The position numbers were made by a program, and so were the translations under genes. From Diphasiastrum complanatum (Eukaryota; Streptophyta; Lycopodiopsida; Lycopodiales; Lycopodiaceae), in NCBI GenBank assembly GCA_029204225.1, contig MU832001.1, positions 1 through 64,000 of the forward strand: a stretch of DNA of 64,000 nt. Reading direction: 5' to 3'. Positions 11,541 to 22,201 of the stretch are shown piece after piece. The notes under the pieces were generated by a model. That model did not search any database, was not told where the DNA came from, and saw only the letters and a program-made list of their open reading frames with translations. The stretch's first letter is position 1, and every line of letters begins with the position of its first letter.

Positions 11541-14203
11541 ACTCTCCCCTTTGGCTTACTAATATGAATTTGAATCTGAATTGAGATTTAACATACCTAC
11601 CAAGGTAGCATGTTTCTCTCTTGACAAGGATTTTGTCAAAATGTCAACCAACATACTGTCTGTATGACAATAACTTAGTACAACTTCTTTATTCTGAACT
11701 TTCTCTCTAAGAAAACGAAACTGAACTTCTATATATTTAGTTCTAGAATGAGTTCGTGGGTTCAGAAATAGAGCTATACAGCTCTGATTGTCTCACTAGA
11801 GTATAGTTGGACTGATTTGTGAAAATTAGAGATTCTGTAGTAACCTTCTAAGCCAAATAATCTAGTTACTCCTATAGTGAAATCTAGGGTTGGCCGATAA
11901 GGCAATAGCACTCTGATTATCACAGAATAAAATTGTTGGGTTGTACTGATACAAACTAATGTCTAACAGTAAATTTCTCAACCAAAATGCTTCCTTAATA
12001 GATTGAAAAGCATCAATGTATTCTACTTCTGTAGAAGAGAGTGCGATAGAGGTTTGCTTACGATCGTTCCATGATATAGGACCGTCGTTGAGAAAGAATG
12101 TAAATCCAGATGTGGACTTATGATTGTCTACATCTCCTCCCAAGCTTGCATCAGAACATCCACTGAGCTGATGAAGATTGTCGTTGCTGACATCTCCATA
12201 GCAGATGCACTGGTCCATGGTAGCTAGAATATACCTCATGACTCTTATGAGAGCCTTCCAATGGGTACTGCCAAGATTAGCCATATACTGGCTGAGTGAG
12301 CTTATTGCAAAAGAGATATCTGGTCTTGTACAGACCATTGCGTACATGAGAGATCCAAGTATCTTCCTGCTTGGTCTGAGGACATTGGTCCTTTGACAAA
12401 CATGGTCTGGACCCATCGGTGAGTGAGCTAATTTACAATTCATTAGATTGTATTTGTTAAGAACATTGTAAAGATACCTTTGTTGAGTGATGTAGATCAG
12501 TCGTCTCGCTCTGTCTCTATGGATCTGAATGCCTAGACAGAAGTGAGCTTCGTCTAGATCAGTCATGTCGAACTTTGAAAACAGCATCTGCTTAGAATCC
12601 TTGACCAAATTGGTATTGTTGCTGAAGAGCAACGTATCATCCATGTATAAGGTGATGATAATGAAGGATTACTACACTTACTTGGAATAGATGTTGCAAT
12701 CAACAATGTTTGGTTTGAATCCTTGTTCGATGAGGAATGTGTTGATCCTCTAAAACCAAGCATTGGCAGCCTGTTTCAAGCCGTAAAGGGTTTTGTGGAC
12801 TTTATAGACATAATTCATCATACTTTCCAAAACGTATCCTTCGGGCTGGATCATGTAGATGTTTTCTTGTATAACTCCATTCAGATAAGCTGTTTGTACA
12901 TCAAGTTGATGTATTTCGAGGTCGGCAGCTGTAGTATAAGACAAGAGAGCTCGGATCCGCGATTGACTACTAGACTGAAAGTCTCGTTGTAGTTGACGTT
13001 GGAGATCTGAGTGAATCCTCAATTATCTTAAAGACTGATAACAGGTTCACAACTGAGAAACATGAAGGACATTAGGAACACAAATGGATACAAGCTGATC
13101 TTCACTACTCCTTTGTCTTCCACACGTATTGTGCTAGAATCTTCGAGGTTGATAAATTAGTCTCTGTTGTAAGCTGTGTACTCCGTAATTCATTCCTTGT
13201 GAGAGGTCATGTATTGGGTAGCATCGTTGTCCAGGTACCAGTTATCACAGTCTTCGCTCCTATTGTAAGTCATTAACAAGTGTGTATCTGACTCCTTGAA
13301 TTCCGCCGTGTTGGAGGAGTCTGGCTGCTGCTACTGTTGTTGCCTCTTTGCCTCGTTGTAGATCCTAATGCGACACTCCTTGATGTCGTGATTAGCTCTT
13401 TTGCAATATCTGCTAGAAAAGCTTCTTGCACGATCCATCATGCTCACCTTGAGTGTGAGGCTTCTGCTGTTGCTGCTGCACTTGATTCTTGCCCTTGGAA
13501 TAGTCTTTCTTCTTGGTGTATAGAGCCATGGATGGACAGGCTGCTAGTCTTTCTCCGTATTTCTTCTTGAAGAAGATGACTAATCACCTTTTGAAGAGTG
13601 AGGTCGGGTTGTATGGAGATCATCACCACAAAGCTCATAGGACTTTGGAAGAGAAGAAAGCAAGTTCATAACGGAATCATCATCTTGAATAGAACATCCT
13701 ACAGCTGATAACTGATCTAACATGGACTTGAAGCTGTTGATGTGAGAAGTGATGGCAGTAGAATCAGACATGCTAACAGTAAAGAACTTCCTTCTAAGAT
13801 GTAATCCTGTGATTACATCGTGAGTCTCATAAAGTCTTGATAACAATCCAGTGCTTCCTTAGAGGTTTTGCACGTGGTAATTTCAAATATTTAGGAGTCG
13901 GCCAGATTGAGTGTGATACATGCTAAGGCCTTCTGATCTTTGATCCTCCAGGCCTTTGCTTAATCACGAGTCTTCTGGTTTCAGGTCTGCACCTTCTACT
14001 ACATCCCAAATATCTCTATCTATCAACATCATTCTATTTTTTAACTTCCAAATGTAAAAGTTAGAACCATTGAACTTGTCAATGACTCTAGCTTCACTTA
14101 GTGATGAAGATGAAGAGCTACCTATATGAGACATGATAACAGTATACAAATAGAATACACTTAATCTCGGTTTATTTGAGCTAAGCTCTAATACCAATCT
14201 AAT
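11541..14203 (-). mobile_element. Ty1/copia retrotransposon lacking integrase
   Basis: Gag starts at about 14134 (MSHIGSSSSSS, then FNGSNFYIWKLKNRM) and continues through 13846-13444 in broken frames. The zinc knuckle near 13430-13390 has Ser for its first Cys (SSRYCKRANHDIKEC). Protease at about 13270-13200 reads WYLDNDATQYMTSHKE, so the active-site DSGA is changed to DNDA. RT follows almost at once (13022 down): HQLDVQTAYLNG and LYGLKQAANAWF are kept, and the YVDD box is WMDD near 12640. RNase H runs 12644-11640 with DASLGGDVDNHKSTSGF and SLYQYNPTILFCDNQSA. The whole integrase is missing between protease and RT. A polypurine tract AAAGGGGAGAG abuts 11541. Frameshifts make it inactive. Confidence 0.85.
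14182..14199 (-). other. Primer binding site (tRNA-Met initiator type)
   Basis: The minus strand reads TTGGTATTAGAGCTTAG, which differs by one C-to-T change from the usual plant PBS TGGTATCAGAGC. It lies just upstream of copia gag. The candidate 5' LTR end ...CCCCA sits at 14203. Confidence 0.65.
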
Positions 14204-14960
14204 GGGGAAAGGAAGATAGAAGAACACGAACGGAGAAGAGAGCGGGAATATTGCGGAACAGCTCTCCCATTCTAGTTGGTTGCTAGGTGCAAAAACGGTC
14301 TAATAGACAGCTTATGCTAAATGTAATCACAACTTTAAGTGTTCTAATTGCCCAACGGGATTTTAAAAATTAATTCATACTCTAAAATAAGAGAACAGTC
14401 CACCGAAGAGATTAGAGATGGTTTGCGCGTGGTGCTACTAAAATCAGATTCAATGTGAAGTATAGTTCTGAAATAAATGGAAGAGCAATATGATATCACG
14501 AGTTCCTCAGGCGTCAAAGATGGCCATCGTCTGATTAGAAACTGAGGAGTCTTAGACGTCCGTGTTCTGATCAGAGTGAGTAAACAAGCGCGATCAAACA
14601 GCAATAAAAGTGCATTCAATCACAACATGCATTCATCTACGTTGTACACAGATAAAAGCAAGTTACTGCTATATTACATGAAGCACAATACAAATAGCAA
14701 ATACAACCAAAAATGACGGCGTAATTTGGAGGCTCAAAAATGCGTCTCATGGACAGAGCAACCCGTAATCTGTGCTTGGATGATCTATTTATAGACTTCA
14801 TTCATGTATTAATTACATTGAATGCTTGTCACCTAATTAGAAAAGCTGTTGTACTTGGAAGTATATGGCTTTTGTGACAATTGTACACAATATTTCTACG
14901 GTCAATAATTTAGCATCGTTGACGTAGACGAGGATGTCGCTGGAACGTTTCTCGTTTATT
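14204..14960 (-). repeat. Probable 5' LTR region of the 11.5-14.2 kb copia element
   Basis: The stretch follows the PBS in the expected place and carries a minus-strand TATAAATA box near 14785. I cannot align it to a matching 3' LTR because the 3' side (from 11541) is truncated, so its upper boundary is open. It includes 26 bases (14728-14753) shared exactly with 10151-10176. Confidence 0.35.
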
Positions 14961-14966
14961 TAAGAA

Positions 14967-15265
14967 GACCTTCGGGATTTTTCTCTCTCTTCGCATTTTT
15001 CGCGAGAAGCCGAAGGTGCCCTAAAAAAGAGGATGTCTTTAAAATAGTTTAATGCATGAAAATAGATGACCTTCGGGATTTTTCTCTCTCTTCACATTTT
15101 TCGCAAAGAGCCAAAGGTGTGTTAAAAATAGTTAAACTTTTGAACTATGCAAGTGTCACATTTTGGCTTCGGGATTTTCCTCTCTCTATGCAGTTTTTGC
15201 AAAGAGCCAAAGGTGTGTTAAAAATAGTTAAACTTTTGAACTATGAAAGTGTCGCATTTTGGGGA
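14967..15265. repeat. Three-copy tandem repeat, period about 100 bp
   Basis: Units begin at about 14969, 15070 and 15166 with (C/G)CTTCGGGATTTT(C/T)CTCTCTC, followed by a G/C-poor segment and (CGAAGGTGCC or CAAAGGTGTG). Copies 2 and 3 share TTAAAAATAGTTAAACTTTT exactly. The plus-strand open frame 15056-15313 is a by-product of this repetition. Confidence 0.8.
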
Positions 15266-15522
15266 AATGCGGAAAAGTCGAAGCTGGTGAAATGGAGACT
15301 AGGAGTATACTGAATCCTATGTATTGGTCATGGACATAACATTATTTCCCCCCTTGAACTGCTCCTATCCTCAGAAGTTGAACTTAGGGAAATTCTTCTT
15401 TATGCTATCAACTCTCTCTCACAATTCATCATCCACAATACAACCTTTTCACCAAATTAGGCACTCAAAGATAGAACGATTTCTCAATTGTTTATCTCTG
15501 GTTCTGAGCACTTTCTTAGTTT

Positions 15523-16965
15523 TTAAAGGTACATTAGGCAATAAATCTTCCAAATGGGATAATCCTCATCCGATCCAGCTGTATCACCTTTATGTAAACT
15601 TAGCTTCAAAGGACTTACATGAACCGATTTTCCTTGAAGATTGAATTCATACACCAAAGAACCAATTCTACGTACAATTCTGAACAGTCCACAAAAATGG
15701 GTAGACAGTTTGTAATGCTTCCCTGTATGTAACATCTTAGAATCTTTTGGAATCCTAAGGTATACTTAGTCATCAACTTTAAAATCTCTTGGAGATCTCT
15801 TGAGACCGATATAGTGCTTAGCTCTATCCTGAGCACTACAGATACTATCCTTAGCCACTTGCAACATCTCTTGCATATCATGCAGGAAATCAGCAACCTT
15901 ATGGATCTTAACAAACTTCATCTCAACATTTACTGGAGATCTAGGTTGAAAATTGTACATAAGCATAAAAGGACTGTAACCTGTAGCAGAATGTTTTCTA
16001 CTATAATATGCAAACTCAACTAGTGGGAGGTAATCTTCCCTATGAGATTGCCTATTAGAAACATATGTCCTCAAAATATCTTCCATAGTTTGATTAGTCA
16101 TTTCTGTCTGGCCATTTGATTCAAGATGATCAGAAGAACTTAAACTCGGAAAAGTTTCCAGTTTATGGAATATTGCTGACCAAAAGTGACCTGTGAATTT
16201 AGGATCTCCATCACTAACCATGTCGCTTGGCAAACCATACAACCAAAATCATCTTTCAACAAAGATCGACTGGGCTAAATCAGAAGCCTCCATTCCAAAA
16301 TAGCAATCCATCTTGAATTGTAAACTATCTCAAAATCTTTCTTTCTGTGAACTCAACTCAACATTGTCCACATTTCTTCCGATCTAAACAATGTTCCAAA
16401 TATGACCAAAATGGGAGTCTGATTCATATTTTTCTCTCAGCGAAAGATATAGATCCGTGAAAATATGGGTGAATGACAACTCATTCAATTTACCGATCCA
16501 ATTAAGAGCATTTGTAAGCTGATTAGAGCTGTGTCTTATGTAACGGATTTTATGATCAAATTCTTGCATCAATTCAGCCTATTGAGCTTTCCTCCCCCAA
16601 AGATCATGTTGATTGCCAAAATACTTAAGAGGCTGGTGATCCATATACACTATAAACTTACTACCATACAAGTAGTGTCTCCAGGTTTTAAGTGCATGGA
16701 TTTCTGCAAACAATTCATTTTCTTGCGTAGTATAACACAACTGAGGACTAGTGAATTTTTTGCTTTCAAGTGCCAGTGGCCTATCCATTTGTAATAGAAC
16801 CGCTCCAACTGCAATATCACTTGCGTCAATTCTCACGACGTAAGGTAAGTCTGGATTTGCAATTTGTAACACGAGAGCTGAAACAACCAGAGTTTTAAGT
16901 TTCTCAAAACACTGATTCAATTCCTCGTTCCAAACAATAGGCGGACTTTCATGCTTCATATTTCT
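15523..16965 (-). mobile_element. Ty3/gypsy pol fragment: RNase H and C-terminal integrase
   Basis: From 16959 down: the RT/RNase H junction and RNase H with YVVRIDASDIAVGAVLLQ, the ENELFAEIHAL helix and KFIVYMDHQPLKYF. The conserved ADALSR-type motif reads TNALNW. A gap follows: only about 150 bases separate RNase H from the middle of integrase, where roughly 500 are expected. The H2C2 zinc domain and first catalytic Asp are therefore deleted. The remaining integrase (16242-15766) keeps the second Asp (MVSDGDPKFTGHFW) and the Glu (SNGQTEMTNQTMEDILR). The C-terminal part (15735-15523) ends with VHVSPLKLSLHKGD. It is truncated at 16965 by other sequence. Confidence 0.88.
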
Positions 16966-17088
16966 TGGCTTGGGGATGAAGCTTCTAGAGGTTGATTGGT
17001 TGCTTCTACTTGGTTGAGTGGTTTCTCATAGTGTGTTTTTCATTGTGTTTGTCTTGTAAGCAGGATCTTGAAGAACTTTCCCTTATAG

Positions 17089-17100
17089 TGGTATCAGAGC
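17089..17100 (+). other. Primer binding site TGGTATCAGAGC (plus strand)
   Basis: An exact complement to the 3' end of plant initiator tRNA-Met, in the typical context CCTTATAG-TGGTATCAGAGC. It implies an LTR element running rightwards. Only about 120 bases lie between it and the truncated gypsy fragment at 16965, so its LTR is either very short (TRIM-like) or truncated. Confidence 0.6.
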
Positions 17101-18720
17101 AAGGCTGTAGAACAAGTGTGCAAGTTGGTAGATTCTCCCGGTTTCAATTTGCATGTTGCTAAGATCCATGTCTCTCTTAATTTTGTGTGGTTTATGGTGA
17201 ATTGTCCTAGAAAGCCAATTTGTGTTGCTTTCTTGGAGTTTTTTCTTGTGTAGCTCAAATCTTATGTAGATATAAATTTTTCAGCAAGTGTACTTTCATT
17301 TTAGGAATCATTAATGATGAAATTAATGATGCATGCCAGTTCCTTCAATGATATATGATTCTAGGCTATGTTTTGGTCAAAATTACTTGGTTTTTCATGC
17401 TTTCCGACACAAAATAGATAGTAAGAATCAAAATCCAAAAAGATCAGATCAATTAGATGGCTATAATTCTGTAAATTGGTTTGCATGTGCTAGAGAAAGA
17501 GTTGCATGTCATGAATTTCCACTTTATGGTGAAGAAAAAATCAAAAAAGAGCTAAAAATCATCATTTTTGCTTGTTTTTGTCATAAAGTTGGATAGTAGG
17601 TGGCTGTAAAACACCATGTAGAGCTTTTAAAGAGGTGAATAAAAGTCTTTTGAAGCTGTCCTGAAGTTAGAGCCAAGAATTCCAGGAATTGAGCTTGTAG
17701 GAATTCAAAAAAGTGTAAAAAATAATCATTTTTGGTGGTTTTTGGGGGATGAATATCTCCAAATTCTCATGGAGATCATTTTGGAATTTTTTATAGCATG
17801 ATTAGTATTCTGTTTTGCCTTCCCAGCAAGCTATCAAACCTGTAAATTGATGGCCGGTGGCTTATGCTTCATGTCCATCAAGTTTGAAGCCAAAAAATCT
17901 TTGTTCTCTGCCCATACTAGTTCATAGGACCTGTATGAATGCTTAATGGAAGTCGAATACACCATTTAAGACTATTGGTAGCATCACTTTTGGGCTTGGG
18001 AAGGTGTTTGCATGATTTTTTATCATTAGTGTGCTTGAAGCCCTACTACAGATTTTTGGCTGCTTTGTTATCACACGTGTGAAGCCTAGGTGGTAGGCTG
18101 ATGTGGCAAGTGTCTGATCACTAGGTCTCTTTCTGTTTTGAGCTTTACAGCACCTAATTTGTTGTCCTGTAGCCAAAGTTATGGTCATTTGAAGTTTTGC
18201 AATTTTGTGAGTAAAATTGGCAAAAGTTGAAATTGTTCTGATTGCATGCTAGTCAATCTCCTAATTTGTGGTACTGTGCTTGCATGTATTGATTGCATAT
18301 TGAGTCTGAGAGTGATTCTAACATGCATGAGGGATTCACATTTGTTTTGAGTGGTTATACGCATGTGCTCTGGCGGTTAGGACACAAATCAATAATTTGG
18401 CTGACAATTTTCGTAAAACTGAAATTTATGTAAAACTTCGTAAAGTCAAAAAAAGCAATTAATGTCGCATGTCTTGCATGTCTTATAGACGTTAATTCAA
18501 TAAGATTAGAAATCAAATAGTGAATCGTTTTTTCGATTTCAATTTCCTAAATACTGACAATGTTTTTAATGTTTCAAATTACGTAAAATAAAAAAAATTA
18601 AAAGTAAAACTCCGAAAATTCAAATTTTCAGTTTCTTGAATTTTCTATGAAATGTACTAAAGTTGTTGAATTGACCACAGTTTCTGGTCAAACTAAGTCG
18701 TAAGTTGTTCAATTGTTGTT
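17101..18720 (+). other. Non-coding stretch after the PBS, possibly inside a non-autonomous LTR element
   Basis: No gag or pol similarity is visible. The one open frame of note (17333-17596, 87 codons) resembles nothing known. The stretch is consistent with the inside of a non-coding LTR element or with plain intergenic DNA. Confidence 0.25.
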
Positions 18721-18734
18721 TATGAAGTTTGGTA

Positions 18735-19060
18735 ACATGTTCTCCATCAATGGCTCATTGGACATATTGGAAGCGTTGGAGATGGATGCAATTGAAGGAG
18801 TGGGATGGTGGGCGGGTGTATAATTGTTGCTTGTGTCATCATCAGAGCCCTCATCTTCTTCCCGGATAGCGTCTTCCATTGCTTCTTATAACATAGCATA
18901 CTGCTCCCATTGTTTGAGCTCTTTTTTGATACTACATGGTACCATTTCAACAGGTCCAGCTTCAACTTCAATTGGCGTAGTGGCAATTCCTGGCACGTTT
19001 GGCACTGAGTTTTCTTTTCTTTTCAACACTGAACATCACGATCTAAGATTCATTCTCTTG
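18735..19060 (-). pseudogene. hAT transposase N-terminal linker fragment (minus strand)
   Basis: The minus strand reads KRKENSVPNVPGIATTPIEV, then IKKELKQWEQYAML, a stop (TAA, 18888-18886), EAMEDAIREEDEGSDDDTSN and a Pro/Ser-rich tail. An acidic linker after KxELxxxE is typical of the region between the BED zinc finger and the DUF659 core of plant hAT proteins. The orientation is opposite to the hAT pieces that follow. Confidence 0.5.
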
Positions 19061-19799
19061 TTTAGTCCAAGGATGCTGGATCTTGATGGATGTGGTAAAT
19101 GTTTCTTGGATCTGATAGTATCTGATATTCTTAGTTGGTTGTTAGTGTGATTTTAGGCTTTTTTCTTGGTTCTTTCAAGATATCTCTGTATCATTTAATG
19201 AGATTGGCCTAAAATTTTCATTGTAGATGGATCTGGTGTGGATTTACCTATTGATGACTGTTGCGAAGTTTACTTTGGCGAAGGTTGGATTGGCAAAGGT
19301 TCTTTGTACTGTATGACAATTAAAAGTCTGATTTCTTGCAATCTATTGGGATTAAACTCTCACTCTCTTAATCACGATTGGATTGGGATTAGATCTTGTT
19401 TGGTTCAGATTGGTGAAGGTTAACTTTGGCAAACGTGAAAGTTATTTGATGTCTGAGTGGGTTTTTGATCACTTTTTGGCTTGCAGATTTATCAAAACTT
19501 CATCTTAACTCTTGCAGATTTGGCCTTAGATTAAAATGACTTCCTGAGGTCAATGGACCAGGTTGAGGCCTACCCCCACTACGTAACCAAGTTCCAACTT
19601 GTTTTTAATTTTTTGATTTGCAATTTTGTTTTAGCTTTAAGTCCCAATGCTCATAGAATATGAATTTCACTATAGCTTGCTTCCTTTGACCAATTACCAT
19701 TCTTATTTCATCTTGGGTTTGCCTATATGTTCCTTGTTTTGAAGCGGCTCATAAAAGTGCATGCAAGCTTGAAACAAACAGTGGTTTCAAACCATTGGG

Positions 19800-21540
19800 C
19801 AGAGTGGGGCCCATCACAAGAGGCCAGGGCCAAGAAATTTGAGGCGACCGTGATTGGAACTACATTTTGGGATGATGCATGTACCATTGTCATATCCATG
19901 TAGCCTATCTACAGTGTGTTGCACCTTACTGATAGAGAAGGTTGCACTTTAGGCCTTCTCTATGAGTTTATGGATAGGCTGGGAGAGCAGCTTAGAGTTG
20001 CACCAGTATAGCTTCTAACAGGTATATTACTACGTTGAAAGTTTCATAGTCAATTCTTCATTGAACATTCATGATTAGTTAATAGTAATGAGTATTTGCA
20101 AATTTGATATTCATAATCGGAATTAGGGTTCTTGAGATTTGGATGCTCAAACTTCACTCCTGATTGTTTGTAGGCTAGAAGAAGTAAGGGGCCTATTTCT
20201 AGATAGGTGGCAGTGGTTCCATCAACCTCTGCATGTCGTGGCTTGCTTCATCCATTATGGAGGATGGAAGATCAATTCCATGATCGAGAGCTCAGGTAGG
20301 GATGACATTCCTACGTCTCCTATGTCTATCACGATCCTAGGAATCAAGATGCACTCATGAATGACTTGAATTTATTCAAGTATGTAATTAGTAATTACAA
20401 GCTACAACGTACTAGCTAGCAGTAAGTACTTGGTAGTTATAACATATTACTTTCCAGTTGGTGCCATCATGAATCATGATTCAAATTTCATCTATGTAGT
20501 ATGTATTGAAGTCTAGGCATTTAGTATTTACTATTTTGAATGGTGATGAATGTTGAATGTTCACAACCGAGCGCCTCAATTTCGATCGTACAGCTGCCAT
20601 GCTGAGAAGGGCAGTTGCGCTCTGTTTCATGGTGGATGAAGTATGGGAATGATATTCCCAAGTTGCAGACACTTGCCATCTGCATCCTCTCACAAGATTG
20701 CGCAGCATTTGCATGTGAGAAAAATTGGAGTGCGTTCTCTCTGATTCATACGAAGAGGAGGAACATACTTTCTACTGCTCAGCTGGAGAGGTTGGTGTAT
20801 GTGCATGCCAACCTACGACTTCTGAAGAAGCTAAGGGAGACCAAGGAGCCCACACAGGTAATCTAAATTCTGTAGAGTGACGAGTTTATCATTTGTCTGG
20901 AGTCTAGACTAAGTACTTTTAGGCTTCAAGTTTCAACGTTAAATGTTTTAAATTTGTTATTTTTTGTGAAATTGTTTAACAATATTGAGAATCGAGATCT
21001 TGGTTTAATTCCATAGGTAAATTGACATCAATGTGGCAAGGGTTCCAGACTTGCCATCAAGATCACAAGAGGAGGAGGATGTCTATGCTTTACTCCATTG
21101 GGAGGCCTTAGCAACTGCAGGTTGATTTTGATGCCCTATTCCCCGATTCACTGCGTTATATTAGTACTATGTAGATATACTAGATACTAGACTATAATTT
21201 GTAATTTGTAAGTTAAAAGTAATGTCGATCCTAAGTCCTAATTCCAATTTCCTTGTGTGCATTGCGCAGGACCTACCACTCGAGCTATTGCAGCAGCACA
21301 CATGACCAGAAGCGCAAGAGAGGATCCGAGCCATCCAATAGTCTCAGACACCTTTGAGAGTCCCTCTGGCCCTGACTCAGATGAGGAATCCGCCACTGAG
21401 GGTGAGTAATCAGATGAGGATGATGATGATGTGGATGAGGGTGAGTCTGATGATGGAGAGGATTACCTTGAGCTTGAGGACATGCCAGTGCTTCCACGAC
21501 GACAGCGTCTGAGGTGGACAACCAGAGCCTAGATGGGGGA
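19800..21540 (+). pseudogene. hAT transposase, DUF659 core to C-terminal dimerisation domain
   Basis: Pieces in correct order on the plus strand. At about 19840-20011: KKFEATVIGTTFWDDA, a TAG at 19901-19903, then PIYSVLHLTDREGCTLGLLY and FMDRLGEQL. At 20160-20240: VRGLFLDRWQWFHQPLHVVA. At 20615-20857: the C-terminal hAT dimerisation domain (WWMKYGNDIPKLQTLAICIL, CEKNWSAFSLIHTKRRN, LERLVYVHANLRL), ending at a good CAG|GTAATC donor. A further exon near 21020-21120 (INVARVPDLPSRSQEEEDVY) ends at a donor. A last exon starts after TTGCGCAG near 21270 with an acidic tail. The DNA-binding N-terminus is absent in this orientation. Stops make it a pseudogene unless the interrupted parts are intronic. 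Confidence 0.72.
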
Positions 21541-21930
21541 GGCACTCAATACTCAGCATAGATGATAGTGACATACTCTAAGACTTCAGACTCATGGGGT
21601 CTCAGGCTTTAGTCTGAGGCCACGCTTGACACTCTTGTTATTTAGGCTTTCACTTCAAAGACTAAAGTTTAAACTTTTGACTCTTGTATTGTAATTTGTG
21701 ATTTGTCGGTGGTCATTGGTCAATGCATTGTATAGTTTAAAACTTTACTGTTTATAATTTCTGGAAGTTCTTGGATGTTTGAGACTGTGATGTGTTGTGT
21801 GCATAGAAATGTGATTGTTCATTGTTGACACATTATCGAGTACCTATTATAATCCATGTGGCAAATTGCAATGGGCATGCAAACCCTCACGAGCTAAACT
21901 TCTTGTTCTCTTAGTACTAAGTACTTACAA
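21541..21930. other. Nothing recognised
   Basis: AT-rich stretch after the hAT remnant, probably its 3' flank. Confidence 0.3.
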
Positions 21931-21937
21931 GTTACAA

Positions 21938-22201
21938 GACTCTAAAGATGATGGTCGTGCTGCTGCATGATTTCTCAAGGGCCATAAGCTTTGTACTGGC
22001 GAGCATGGATAGATTCTCGCAACCTAATAACCTGTCCATGACAATATCATTAATTGACTGAGAAAAGTGACTATAGTCACCATACACAGCTTCTGCTCTT
22101 GAAATTGCATTCTCTAAAACACTCATGAAATTGGATATATCTACTTTTGGTACTAGACTTTCTATGACATGTGTAAACCCCAAAAACCCTTTAAAACACA
22201 T
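21938..22201 (-). CDS. Possible exon of an unidentified gene
   Basis: An open minus-strand frame of 89 codons (containing VDISNFMSVLENAISRAEAV and INDIVMDRLLGCENLSMLAS) with the amino-acid make-up of an ordinary soluble helical protein. Further upstream on the same strand, 22,750-22,590 reads like coding sequence with two in-frame TGA codons (...VKEDTFMAS*, ...KNEKERIN*). The region may be a decayed host gene. I recognise no family. Confidence 0.25.
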
